Assembly (NCBI GenBank): GCA_024228115.1
Contig: JAAETT010000059.1
Span: 1-35,668, forward strand
Origin: a bacterium
GTDB lineage: Bacteria > Myxococcota_A > UBA9160 > UBA6930
Direction of reading: 5' to 3'
DNA length: 35,668 bases
This document shows, one piece after another, positions 16,184 to 24,432 of this stretch. The notes beneath the pieces are model-generated. The model was given only the letters and a program-made list of their open reading frames with translations. It was not told where the DNA came from and ran no database searches. The position numbers and the translations under genes are program-made. Each line of letters opens with the position of its first letter. The first letter of the stretch is position 1.

Positions 16184-17320
16184 TCACGCCTCGTCGTCTT
16201 CTTCCGCCTCCTCGGCCTCGGCCGAGAGCTCCCGCGCAAGGAGTTCCGGCGGCAATGTCTCATGCCACGGCTCCCGTTCGGCCGGAAGATCGTTCAAGCG
16301 GTCGATCAACTGGCGCAGACGCCCAACGCGGCGCCGGCTGATGCGCACCGCGAGTCGGGGCAGGCCCGGTGCGTCATCCTTCTCCTCCGGAAGCGGGCCA
16401 CAGACCTCGGGCTCGCCCTCGAAGAAATCGTCGAATTGATCTGCCAGTGCCTCACATTGCGCCGGGCTCGGCGCCTCGGCGAGGCGAATCAGCAGCCGAT
16501 CGCCCAGCCAGCGACTCGAATGATAGTTCCGATAGAACTGGACGATCTCCTCGACGGCCACATCGAGATCATCCGTCACGCGATAGAGAGAAAGATCCTC
16601 ATCGCCGATCAGCCCGCGCGCATGGAGATGGGTCTTCACGTACTCATGCCAATCGCGCCAATAGCTTCCGCCGGGTTCGTCGACGTAGACCACCGGCACG
16701 ACGCTGCTCTTGCCGGTCTGAATCAAGGTCAGCGCTTCGAACCCTTCATCATGGGTGCCGAAGCCGCCCGGGAAGAGCGCCAAGGCGTGACTCTCCTTCA
16801 CGAAGGTGACCTTGCGCGTGAAGAAGTATCGGAAGTTGACGAGCTTGCGATCCCCCTCGATGACCGCATTCGCTGACTGCTCGAAGGGCAAGCGGATGTT
16901 CACACCGAAGCTCGCCGCGCGGCCCGCGCCGCCCTGGGCTGCGCCCATGATGCCATCGCCCGCACCGGTGATGACCATCCAACCGGCCGCGACCATCCGC
17001 TCGGCGAATGCATGTGCCTGCTGCCAATCCGGATGATCGGGCTCTGTGCGCGCACTGCCGAAGACCGCGACCTTGGGCACGGCCGCGTAGGGCGCGAACA
17101 CGCGGAACGCATGTCGCAGCTCCTTGAGGGCATTGTTCACGAGCTTGAGATTTCCGCTCGAAGCCTCCTTCGCCATGCGAACGGAGGTGACCAGCATCTG
17201 GCGAAGCTGATCCGCGTCCGGGCGCTCTCCGTACCGCTCGAGCGCCGAGGCCACCAGGGCCTCGAGTTGCTCATTCAGCGACGAATCGCGGAGCTCGTAG
17301 CGGCGTCTCTTGCGGGTCAT
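16184..17320 (-). CDS. LOG-family (TIGR00730-like) putative nucleotide phosphoribohydrolase
   Basis: A 378-residue protein with a Rossmann-like LOG domain at about residues 80-270. Visible are VAVFGSARTEPDHP, the glycine-rich ITGAGDGIMGAAQGG, FFTRKVTFVKESHA and the active-site signature PGGFGTHDE (184-192). LOG enzymes cleave ribose 5-phosphate from nucleoside monophosphates (cytokinin precursors or AMP-like substrates); older annotations call them lysine decarboxylases. It is longer than most family members, with an N-terminal helical part (1-78) and a C-terminal acidic extension of about 110 residues. Start ATG 17320 is 10 bases after the sugar-transferase stop; an in-frame GTG at 17341 overlaps that gene. 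Its physiological role beside a polysaccharide initiating enzyme is unclear. Confidence 0.87.
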   Translation of the reverse strand: MTRKRRRYELRDSSLNEQLEALVASALERYGERPDADQLRQMLVTSVRMAKEASSGNLKLVNNALKELRHAFRVFAPYAAVPKVAVFGSARTEPDHPDWQQAHAFAERMVAAGWMVITGAGDGIMGAAQGGAGRAASFGVNIRLPFEQSANAVIEGDRKLVNFRYFFTRKVTFVKESHALALFPGGFGTHDEGFEALTLIQTGKSSVVPVVYVDEPGGSYWRDWHEYVKTHLHARGLIGDEDLSLYRVTDDLDVAVEEIVQFYRNYHSSRWLGDRLLIRLAEAPSPAQCEALADQFDDFFEGEPEVCGPLPEEKDDAPGLPRLAVRISRRRVGRLRQLIDRLNDLPAEREPWHETLPPELLARELSAEAEEAEEDDEA

Positions 17321-17330
17321 CGTGAAGTGC

Positions 17331-18758
17331 TCAGCTGGCACCGTGCCCGCTCAAGACAGCGGGAAGGGTTCGGGCAAGAATGCGAAGATCGCCTGCGAGA
17401 GACCACGTATCGATGTACTCCAGATCGAGGCGCACCCAGTCTTCGAACCCGATCTCGTTGCGCCCGTTCACCTGCCAAAGACATGTGAGGCCAGGACGCA
17501 TGGAGAGCCGGCGCCGTTCGAAGGTCTTGTAGGCCGCAACTTCGTTCGGCACCGGAGGACGAGGGCCCACCAGGCTCATATCACCCTTCAAGACGCTCCA
17601 GAGCTGGGGCAGCTCATCCAGACTGTAGCGGCGCAGGAGCCGGCCGACCGGCGTCACCCGCGGGTCGTCTCGAATCTTGAAGACCGGGCCATCCATCTCG
17701 TTCAAAGAACCCAGATCCTCTTTCCGAAGGTCGGAGCCCACGCCCATCGTGCGCAGCTTCGGCATCACGAACCGACGACCATTCAGCGAACATCGTTCTT
17801 GCCTGAACAGGATCGGCCCCGGCGACGACAACTTGATACCGACCGCGGCTGCGACGAGAATCGGTGCCGCGAGCGTCATTCCCACGAGAGCCCCCGCCAC
17901 ATCCAATGCGCGCTTCAGTGCAAGGGCGGTGACGTTGTGATGCACCGGTGCGAACGAGAGCGCAGGCAAGGCTCCGAAGCGTTTGACGCGGGGTGCCGGC
18001 AGCAGATCGCCGAAGATGTCCGACAACAAGGTGATCGGCACGCCTGCGGCCGTCGCCCGGTCGACCACGGGCAGGAAAAGGTCGAGTTTCGAACGGGGGC
18101 AGGCGACGATGATCTCATCGATCACCTCGTCGCGAAGAAGCTCCCCCATCCGAGAGAGCGGGAAGATCCGCTCGGCGGGCACCACCGCGGTGTGACCTGG
18201 CTCCTCCTGATCGATGAAGCCGATCACTTCGAGGGCCCAAGCCGGATGGCCCCCGATCACCTCCGCCACGTAGGCCGCCCGCGGACCGCTACCGGCGATC
18301 AGGACGTTGCGCGAGTTCCGGCCACTGCGCCGGAGCGAGCGAAGCGCCGCATAGACACCAACCCGCAGCGAGGTGATGCCCACCAGCTGAAGCGATACGC
18401 ACGCCAACGGGAACCAGCGTGGAACCGGGGCGCGGGTAAGAAAGGCGGCCGCGCTCTCCACCAGGACCGCGATGGCGGCGGCCAACGCGAGCCCCCGCAG
18501 CAGCGCGACCAGGCTCTCGCGCCGCTGGGAGGCGTAGAGATCGAGAGCCCGTAGCGTGACAGGCCAGACCAGGGAGGCGACCAGACCGAAGGGCAGAAGC
18601 GTTCGCAGCCCGGCGTCCGCGCCCGGGCCGGACGGCGCCACCAGGACGACGAATACAACCGTGGCGACCAGGAGATCCATCCCCTGCAGGAGCAGATCCA
18701 GCTCGCGGGAATGGTCCCTCAGCATCCGAGGACGTTTCGGTCGGATCGGGTGGCTCAC
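17331..18758 (-). CDS. Polyprenyl-phosphate sugar-1-phosphate transferase (WbaP/WcaJ type)
   Basis: A 475-residue inner-membrane enzyme that starts exopolysaccharide or O-antigen repeat synthesis by moving a hexose-1-phosphate from a nucleotide sugar to undecaprenyl phosphate. Four or five hydrophobic helices fill residues 20-130. A nucleotide-binding-like middle domain contains NVLIAGSGPRAAYVAEVIGG. The conserved catalytic domain begins near residue 282 (KRALDVAGALVG) and shows SPGPILFRQER, PKLRTM, SLDELPQLW, GDMSLVGPRPP and RPGLTCLWQVNGR. It starts at a GTG. No other polysaccharide genes such as glycosyltransferases, Wzx or Wzy lie in the window, so the pathway must be elsewhere. The LOG-family gene follows after 10 bases, so the two are probably co-transcribed. 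Confidence 0.92.
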   Translation of the reverse strand: MSHPIRPKRPRMLRDHSRELDLLLQGMDLLVATVVFVVLVAPSGPGADAGLRTLLPFGLVASLVWPVTLRALDLYASQRRESLVALLRGLALAAAIAVLVESAAAFLTRAPVPRWFPLACVSLQLVGITSLRVGVYAALRSLRRSGRNSRNVLIAGSGPRAAYVAEVIGGHPAWALEVIGFIDQEEPGHTAVVPAERIFPLSRMGELLRDEVIDEIIVACPRSKLDLFLPVVDRATAAGVPITLLSDIFGDLLPAPRVKRFGALPALSFAPVHHNVTALALKRALDVAGALVGMTLAAPILVAAAVGIKLSSPGPILFRQERCSLNGRRFVMPKLRTMGVGSDLRKEDLGSLNEMDGPVFKIRDDPRVTPVGRLLRRYSLDELPQLWSVLKGDMSLVGPRPPVPNEVAAYKTFERRRLSMRPGLTCLWQVNGRNEIGFEDWVRLDLEYIDTWSLAGDLRILARTLPAVLSGHGAS

Positions 18759-18855
18759 TGAGTCTTCGCGACAGAAAGCTGGCCCGCCGGGTCCATTTCA
18801 CCTCGCTCCCGGGAATGTTCGAGCGGGGATTCCCGTCCCCTACCCTGCGGCACCC

Positions 18856-20067
18856 ATGGCCCGGCATCCGACTCTCCAGGTTCTCGAATCGCGAGAACTC
18901 CGGGCGTTCCTGGCCAGCCGTTTCCTTCGCAGCGTCTCTCAGACCGGGTTGGCCGCGACCCTTGCCTGGCATCTCTATGAGCAGACCGGCTCCGCGTTCC
19001 AGCTCGGATTGCTCGGACTGGTGCAATTCCTGCCCGTCCTTCCCATCGGGTTGTGGGCGGGCGCGATCGCCGACGCGCGAGAACGTGTCGGAATCGTCCA
19101 GAACGCTCAGCTCGGAGCCGCGCTCTTCGCGTTCGGACTTGCCGGCTTTGCGAGCTGGGGGGCCGCCAGTGCGTTGCCGATCTTCGTGCTCGCGCTCCTG
19201 GGCGCCGTCTCCGACGCATTCGAGAACCCGGCCTCGTCGGCCATCCTCCCGAATCTGGTGACGCGCGAAGACTTCCCCGCTGCCGTCAGCGTGGTCGCAG
19301 CAGCCCGCAACGCGGCCTGGGCCAGCGGGCCGGTCTTGGCAGGCTTCGTGATCGCCGAAGGAGGTGTTGCGGCATCCTATGCGCTGAATGCATCGTTGAT
19401 CCTCGGAAGCGTCGCTGCCCTGGCGGCCATGGGGCGCCGCATTCACGCCGAAGAAGGCCAGACCGTGAGCTGGGCGGCCATCCGCGAAGGGCTCTCCTTC
19501 GTCATGCACCGTCAGCCGGTCATCGGCTGCATGGCCCTCGACCTGTTCGCCGTGATCTTCGCCGGCGTCGATGCGCTTCTTCCGGTCTTCGCCAAGGACA
19601 TTCTCGGTGCCGGCCCGACAGGTTTCGGTGCGCTCTCGAGCGCCATCCAGCTGGGCACCTTCGCGATGGCGAGCGTCCTGCTCTTCATACCTCCCATCCG
19701 CAACGTCGGCCGCGTGCTGCTCGTTGCGGTCGCCGGCTTCGGCCTGGCGACACTCCTATTCGCCGTGTCGACCTCGTTCGCCCTCTCCTTCGCTGCACTC
19801 TTCCTGTCCGGCATCGCGGATCAGATCAGCATGGTGCTGCGCACCACCATCATTCAACTCTCGACGCCCGACGGCTTGCGGGGGCGCGTGAGCGCGGTGA
19901 GCATGGTCTTCATCGGTGCCTCGAACGAATTGGGCCGCGCGGAATCCGGATTCCTGGCCGCGCTGACGAGCGCTGTCTTCTCGGTGCTCTTTGGTGGGGC
20001 TGCTTGCCTGGCGACAGTGGGAGTGGTTGCAGGAACGCTTCCGGAACTGCGCCGGTTCAAGATCTAG
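18856..20067 (+). CDS. MFS transporter (MFS_3/EntS-like)
   Basis: A 403-residue twelve-helix inner-membrane permease of the MFS_3 group. It opens with LQVLESRELRAFLASRFLRSVSQTG and has a motif-A-like loop GAIADARERVG near residues 69-79. The conserved DAFENPASSAILPNLVTREDFPAA region matches the siderophore-exporter-like branch, and NELGRAESGFLAAL appears in the second half. The frame is open 300 bases further upstream, but that part is antisense to the sugar transferase. ATG 18856 gives the normal family N-terminus. It diverges from the sugar-transferase gene with 97 bases between starts. It is related to the MFS protein at 9984 in family but not obviously a recent copy. Substrate unknown. 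Confidence 0.9.
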   Translation: MARHPTLQVLESRELRAFLASRFLRSVSQTGLAATLAWHLYEQTGSAFQLGLLGLVQFLPVLPIGLWAGAIADARERVGIVQNAQLGAALFAFGLAGFASWGAASALPIFVLALLGAVSDAFENPASSAILPNLVTREDFPAAVSVVAAARNAAWASGPVLAGFVIAEGGVAASYALNASLILGSVAALAAMGRRIHAEEGQTVSWAAIREGLSFVMHRQPVIGCMALDLFAVIFAGVDALLPVFAKDILGAGPTGFGALSSAIQLGTFAMASVLLFIPPIRNVGRVLLVAVAGFGLATLLFAVSTSFALSFAALFLSGIADQISMVLRTTIIQLSTPDGLRGRVSAVSMVFIGASNELGRAESGFLAALTSAVFSVLFGGAACLATVGVVAGTLPELRRFKI

Positions 20068-20179
20068 CCGAAAGGTACCTCCAGCGGTCACGGGGCAACC
20101 TTGCTTCGAGCTCCAGGTGGCGCCCGGCTCCAGGGCCGCGAGCAGCCTCGCGCCCGAACGGCTCAGTTGGTGCCGGTAC

Positions 20180-20947
20180 CTACCGGACGGCGAAGGTCGC
20201 GGTCAGAACGGCGCGCACGTTCTTCAATGGTGAGTGGGTGTCGTACATGCCGCCCGCCGACACCTCGGACGAGTAGCGAGAGGTGATCTGAAAGACGCCC
20301 TGGGTCGCCGAGGCGAGCTCGCCCAGACTGGCGCCACCCTCCTGCGCCAGGCGCTCGGCCCTGGCCCGCGCATCGCGCGCCGCCGCACCGACCATCTCGA
20401 TCTTCAGTGCGTCGAGCCCGGTGTAGTAGAAATTGGGTGGGTCGGAGGTGACCTCGATGCCCTCCCGGATCAGGGAGGTGATGGTCTTGGAGGTGCGCTC
20501 TACGAGCGCCACGTCCGGGCTCTCGACCGACGCCGACTGGTGCAGCTCGTAGCCTTCCACCTCGTTCGTGTTCCAGCCCTTCTCGTTCTGGCGGTAGTGG
20601 ACGCCGATCGATGCCGACGAGAAGGAAAAGCGCTCCTCAGCGAAGCCCGCCTCCAGCAGGGCAGCGCGCACGCGCGCGCGAGACGACTCCAGGCGTTCGT
20701 ACGCTTCCGCCAACGAAGGCGAGCGCGCCACGACCCTCACCGCCCAGACGCCTACATCCGACTCGATCGGTTGCTCAGCGAAGCCCTTCACAGTGATCGA
20801 TCGACTCGGCGCGCGCAGCCGCCCGGCAAGATGACCGGCCCACACGACGCTCGCGACCAGAGCCAGCGCGATCGCCAAACCCGCGGTGGCGGTTCCGCGT
20901 TGACGGCGGTCTCGACCGATGGCGCGTGTTCGGTTCTCGCCTTCCAT
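20180..20947 (-). CDS. SIMPL (DUF541) domain protein
   Basis: A 255-residue envelope protein with an N-terminal signal-anchor (about residues 20-40, TAGLAIALALVASVVWAG). A SIMPL domain follows, beginning SRSITVKGFAEQPIESDVGVW. The family pattern continues with helices rich in Ala/Arg (LAEAYERLESSRARVRAALLEAG), then ASVESPDVALVERTSK, and a C-terminal NVRAVLTATFAV strand. SIMPL proteins are periplasmic or surface proteins of poorly defined function, linked in some bacteria to oxidative stress or signalling. Start ATG 20947 has GGAGG directly upstream; a longer frame to 21049 lacks support. It lies 150 bases downstream of the transglycosylase gene on the same strand and converges with the MFS gene. 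Confidence 0.88.
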   Translation of the reverse strand: MEGENRTRAIGRDRRQRGTATAGLAIALALVASVVWAGHLAGRLRAPSRSITVKGFAEQPIESDVGVWAVRVVARSPSLAEAYERLESSRARVRAALLEAGFAEERFSFSSASIGVHYRQNEKGWNTNEVEGYELHQSASVESPDVALVERTSKTITSLIREGIEVTSDPPNFYYTGLDALKIEMVGAAARDARARAERLAQEGGASLGELASATQGVFQITSRYSSEVSAGGMYDTHSPLKNVRAVLTATFAVR

Positions 20948-21097
20948 GACCTTCCTCCGCTCGACACTGATTGGTTCCGAACAGGTCCGACACCTCCGCG
21001 GACTTCCAGGTTCCGTCCGCCTCCTGCGGACGCTCACGCATCGGATCAAGGGGATCTGAACTCCACGCGTCGCAGTCTTCAGCCGCCGGGGTCGTTC

Positions 21098-21757
21098 TTA
21101 GGGAAGCACCGGGCCACCACAGGTGGCGTACTGAGCCGCGTAGAGGCCTGCGCGGGCTTCGACCTTGCGCGCGACGCCTAGCAACCACTCTTTTTCCGCG
21201 TAGCTTCCGCGGGCAAAACCGGCCGGGCCTTCGTGGTAGGCCAGATAGAGGTGGTAGGCGTCGCTCTTCTCGACGTCGGTGACCCGGTGAATCACCTGGC
21301 CGTACCAACCGATGAAGTCGACGACATCCGCGAAGGAGGTGCGCTTGGCCCCGGGGTTCTTGGTCTTCTTCTGATAGTCCTGCCAGGTGCCATCCTTCAC
21401 CTGCCCATAGCCGTACGCGGACGAGAGCCGGCCGACTGGAATGATCCAGAACACGGTGCGCCAGCCCGGGCGAGCCGTGGGGCGGAAGCGTGATTCCTGG
21501 TGCAGGATGGCCAGCTGCACGGGTTCCGGAACCCCCCATCGGTCACGGCTTCTTGTGGTCGCCTCGCGCCAACTTTCGCGTTGTTCGAACATCGCGCAGA
21601 GGTCGTCGATATCGCGCGGGGGAATCGCACGACATGCCTTTACGAGAACGAGCAGGGCCAACCCACCCAGAACGACAATGCCCAGGCGGGTTCGCCAATT
21701 CGAAGAGGTCGTTGCAGTGTGGGCGATGGGGCACCTCTGGATGCGGCTAGAGTACAC
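21098..21757 (-). CDS. SLT-type lytic transglycosylase, membrane-anchored
   Basis: A putative peptidoglycan lytic transglycosylase of about 219 residues. A hydrophobic helix (about 26-41) precedes a cysteine in VKACRAIPPRDIDDLCAMFE. In related lipoproteins the cysteine before the proline pair is the lipidation site, though the Lys near it weakens a lipobox here. The catalytic glutamate is Glu88 in AILHQESRF. It is followed by the family's RLSSAYGYGQVKDGTWQDY and FADVVDFIGWYGQ segments and a TATCGGP-like end (YATCGGPVLP). The start is uncertain: GTG 21757 leaves only seven bases to the divergent MFS start, and the longer frame to 21817 overlaps it. It should trim peptidoglycan in the periplasm. 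Confidence 0.8.
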   Translation of the reverse strand: MYSSRIQRCPIAHTATTSSNWRTRLGIVVLGGLALLVLVKACRAIPPRDIDDLCAMFEQRESWREATTRSRDRWGVPEPVQLAILHQESRFRPTARPGWRTVFWIIPVGRLSSAYGYGQVKDGTWQDYQKKTKNPGAKRTSFADVVDFIGWYGQVIHRVTDVEKSDAYHLYLAYHEGPAGFARGSYAEKEWLLGVARKVEARAGLYAAQYATCGGPVLP

Positions 21758-21764
21758 CCAGGTG

Positions 21765-22964
21765 ATGAGGTCGGCGAGCCATAGCGATGCGGTGTTCGTA
21801 GCGTTCCGCGTCTTCACGCGCCTGATGGTGCACGCGCCGTGGCTCTACCATTTTTCGACGTCCGTGCGCGGACTGTCTGCCACCGAATTCGGCTGGATGA
21901 TCGCAATCTTCTACCTGGCGGTCGTCCTGCTCGAGGTCCCCTCAGGCGTCCTCGCCGATCGCTTCGGCCGCCGCCGACTGCTCGTGACCGGCGCGTTCGC
22001 CAACGTGCTGGCATGCGTGATGCTGGCAACGGCATTCGACTTCCTGGCGTTCGCGATGGCCCAGGTGCTCTTGGCGATCGGCACCGCGACCGTCAGCGGG
22101 GCGAACTCCGCGCTGCTCTTCGATCGGCTGGCTGCCGAGGGACGCGAGAAGGACTACGCACGCATCGAAGGGATCTCGCAGGGCGCCTGGCTGATCGTCA
22201 CCGCCGTCGCGATGGTGCTCGCGGATCTCTTCCTGGTCGAGGGCGGCGATCCGACCCCGGCCGTGATCGTCACGGGAAGTTTCCAGGTCGTCGGTGTCAT
22301 CTTCGCGTTCGGATTGCACGACAACCCGCAACCTCACGGGAAGAGTGCGCGAGCGATCGCGGCCGCCGCCCTCGAAAACGTGTTGCAGGTTCCCGGAGCA
22401 GCGCGCTGGATCGCGATCAGCGTCGGTGTTTTCGTGCTGATCCGATCGGCAATCGTGTTGCTCTACAACCCGATCCTCGACGCCGCCCTGGTGCCAATCG
22501 ATCGCTGGGGCAGCCTGCTGGCGCTGATCAATCTGGCAGGGGGCGTCGCAGCGTGGCAGGCCCACCGATGGACGGGGGGCCGCGGAGCCGAACGGATGGT
22601 GATATTGCTTCCGGTCGCGCTCGTCGGCATGTACGCAGGGCTTGCGACCCTGCACAGCGGCCCGGCGGTTCTGCTCTTCTGCATCCAGGGCGTCGCATTC
22701 GGTGTCTACCCGGTGGCGATGCGAACCGTGTTGAACCACCGTATTCCGGACCCACTCCACAGGGCAACCGTCCTCTCGATCGAATCCCTGGCTTGCCGCC
22801 TGGCGTTTGCGGGCACAGCGGCTGCGGTAGGTGCCCTGCTCGACCGGGCCGAACTCGGCTGGGCGATCTTTGCTGCGGTTGGTCTGGGCCTTCTACCGCT
22901 CCTGGCCAGCGCGCTCCTACCGCCGACGCGACCCTCGACCGGTCAACGCGACGACGGATTATAG
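21765..22964 (+). CDS. MFS transporter
   Basis: A 399-residue major-facilitator permease with about twelve hydrophobic segments. The N-terminal half contains VVLLEVPSGVLADRFGRRRLLVTG, the classical EiPtG and motif-A pattern of sugar- and drug-type MFS proteins. It differs from the two MFS_3 proteins in this window. The frame is open far upstream, but the upstream part is antisense to the transglycosylase. ATG 21765 or GTG 21792 keeps the first transmembrane helix; neither has a strong ribosome-binding site. Its last 22 bases overlap the tail of the converging M48 protease gene. Substrate unknown. Confidence 0.85.
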   Translation: MRSASHSDAVFVAFRVFTRLMVHAPWLYHFSTSVRGLSATEFGWMIAIFYLAVVLLEVPSGVLADRFGRRRLLVTGAFANVLACVMLATAFDFLAFAMAQVLLAIGTATVSGANSALLFDRLAAEGREKDYARIEGISQGAWLIVTAVAMVLADLFLVEGGDPTPAVIVTGSFQVVGVIFAFGLHDNPQPHGKSARAIAAAALENVLQVPGAARWIAISVGVFVLIRSAIVLLYNPILDAALVPIDRWGSLLALINLAGGVAAWQAHRWTGGRGAERMVILLPVALVGMYAGLATLHSGPAVLLFCIQGVAFGVYPVAMRTVLNHRIPDPLHRATVLSIESLACRLAFAGTAAAVGALLDRAELGWAIFAAVGLGLLPLLASALLPPTRPSTGQRDDGL

Positions 22965-24424
22965 GTCGATGCCCGGACGATCTTCAGCCTTTGCCCCGGC
23001 CCCAGGCGCGCGTCCTCCGGGAGACCATTGGCCACTGCGGTCTCCGCCACGCTCCAGGCGTTCCCGGTTCGCTGCCCGAACTCACGAAGGGTCTCGCCAC
23101 TTCGCGCTCCGGTGATGTGCAGGCGCCTCTCCTTGATGCCATTTCGCTCGCCGGGCGAAAGCGGGCGAAAGCTCGCACCGACCTTCACGAGTTCGCTCAA
23201 CTCGGCATCGGACGCGCGCGGACCGGCGATCCCCGTGATCCGAAACGTTGCCTTGCGATGGGCGATCCATGTGAAGTGGAGCTGCTGGGCACCGTTCTGG
23301 CCCTGCATACTGGCCACCGCACGATAGGCCGGGAGCCCTCCGATCTTCGTGCGTCGCCCATTCTCCAGCACCACACCCGCCTTCTTGGCGAACGCCTGTG
23401 CAACTTCGGTCGGGTCGGCAACCGCGGGACCACCTTCCAACGTGACGGCGCGATCCTTGTCGGGCGCAATGGCAACGACCACGTCACGGCCATTCCGTGT
23501 ACGCCAACCCCTGGGAAATCGCAGAGAGAAACCGAAGTTCGGATGCAGGAAGATCTCGCCCTGGAAGACGCCCTGGCTCGGATCCGCGCCGACGAGCAAC
23601 CCCTCCAGCCGCGACAGGAATCCCGCCTGATCCCGGACGATCGGCGCCACATTGGCCGCCACGAGTTCTTGCGCTCGAGCCGTCGTATCGCGCACCCGCT
23701 CGTCGGTCACCGGATGGGAATCGAAGAAGCTTCCCTGCCGGCGCTTGCCGCCCGCTCGCAACACGGAATCGCGATCGAGGGTCGCGAGGAAAGCCGAGAT
23801 GCCGGCCGGGTCGTAGCCAGCGCGGGCCGCAATCTGCTGGCCGACCTGATCGGCTTGACGCTCCTGATCCCGCCCGTAGGTCGCGATCAAGCCGGCGCCG
23901 GCCACCTGACCGAGCTGCGCCACACTCTCTGCGGCGCCTGCACCACCTGCCGCTCCGGCTGCCACGGCGCCTAGCAAGGTAAGCAGGCCCACACCGATCT
24001 GCCGGCTCTCCCGACTGGCCGAGTGCCGGGCGGCGACATGGCCGATCTCGTGGCCGATCACTCCAGCGAGTTCGGCCTCGCTACCCGTGATCGCGAGCAG
24101 GCCGCGGGAGACGTAGATCCATCCACCCGGCAAGGCGAAGGCGTTGGGCTCCGCCATGTCGGCGATGGCGAAGTGGTACTCGACGTCCTTGCGCGGAGAG
24201 TGGCGTGCCAGGCGATCGCCGAGTGCCGAGACGTAGCCGGTGAGCCCCGGCATCTTCACCAGGCCGATCTGTTCCTGGACCTTCGCGGCCTCCTGGCGGC
24301 CCAGCTCGGTTTCGCGCTCGGGTGACATGAAGATCACCTGGCGCTCGCCCGTCACCGGATTGATGGCACACGCGCAGTAGACCATCACCACCAGGAGCAG
24401 CGCGACCCGCCGGAAACGATGCAT
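22943..24424 (-). CDS. M48 family metalloprotease with C-terminal LysM-like domain
   Basis: A 493-residue envelope zinc protease, probably a lipoprotein (Cys19, in the family's usual C-x-I-NPVTG start). The zinc site is HEIGH at 125-129, with the third ligand expected in the ERQADQVG segment near residue 190. NAFALPGGWIYVSRGLL, just before the site, is typical of BepA/LoiP-like proteases that act on misassembled outer-membrane proteins. Residues 270-400 form a less conserved beta-rich region. The last 55 or so residues (SGETLREFGQRTGN to GQRLKIV) look like a LysM domain, which would bind peptidoglycan. It follows the 24433-25530 gene by eight bases, so both are probably one operon. It overlaps the MFS gene end to end by 22 bases. 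Confidence 0.9.
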   Translation of the reverse strand: MHRFRRVALLLVVMVYCACAINPVTGERQVIFMSPERETELGRQEAAKVQEQIGLVKMPGLTGYVSALGDRLARHSPRKDVEYHFAIADMAEPNAFALPGGWIYVSRGLLAITGSEAELAGVIGHEIGHVAARHSASRESRQIGVGLLTLLGAVAAGAAGGAGAAESVAQLGQVAGAGLIATYGRDQERQADQVGQQIAARAGYDPAGISAFLATLDRDSVLRAGGKRRQGSFFDSHPVTDERVRDTTARAQELVAANVAPIVRDQAGFLSRLEGLLVGADPSQGVFQGEIFLHPNFGFSLRFPRGWRTRNGRDVVVAIAPDKDRAVTLEGGPAVADPTEVAQAFAKKAGVVLENGRRTKIGGLPAYRAVASMQGQNGAQQLHFTWIAHRKATFRITGIAGPRASDAELSELVKVGASFRPLSPGERNGIKERRLHITGARSGETLREFGQRTGNAWSVAETAVANGLPEDARLGPGQRLKIVRASTYNPSSR

Positions 24425-24432
24425 CTGCGAAC

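Noticed and set aside
20173-20186. CCGGTA-CC-TACCGG inverted repeat at the SIMPL stop codon
   Set aside because: The stem is only six bases with a two-base loop and no T-run; likely incidental.
21839-23974. 711-residue plus-strand open frame
   Set aside because: It crosses the MFS gene in a wrong frame and runs antisense through the M48 protease. Arg-rich composition and no domain.
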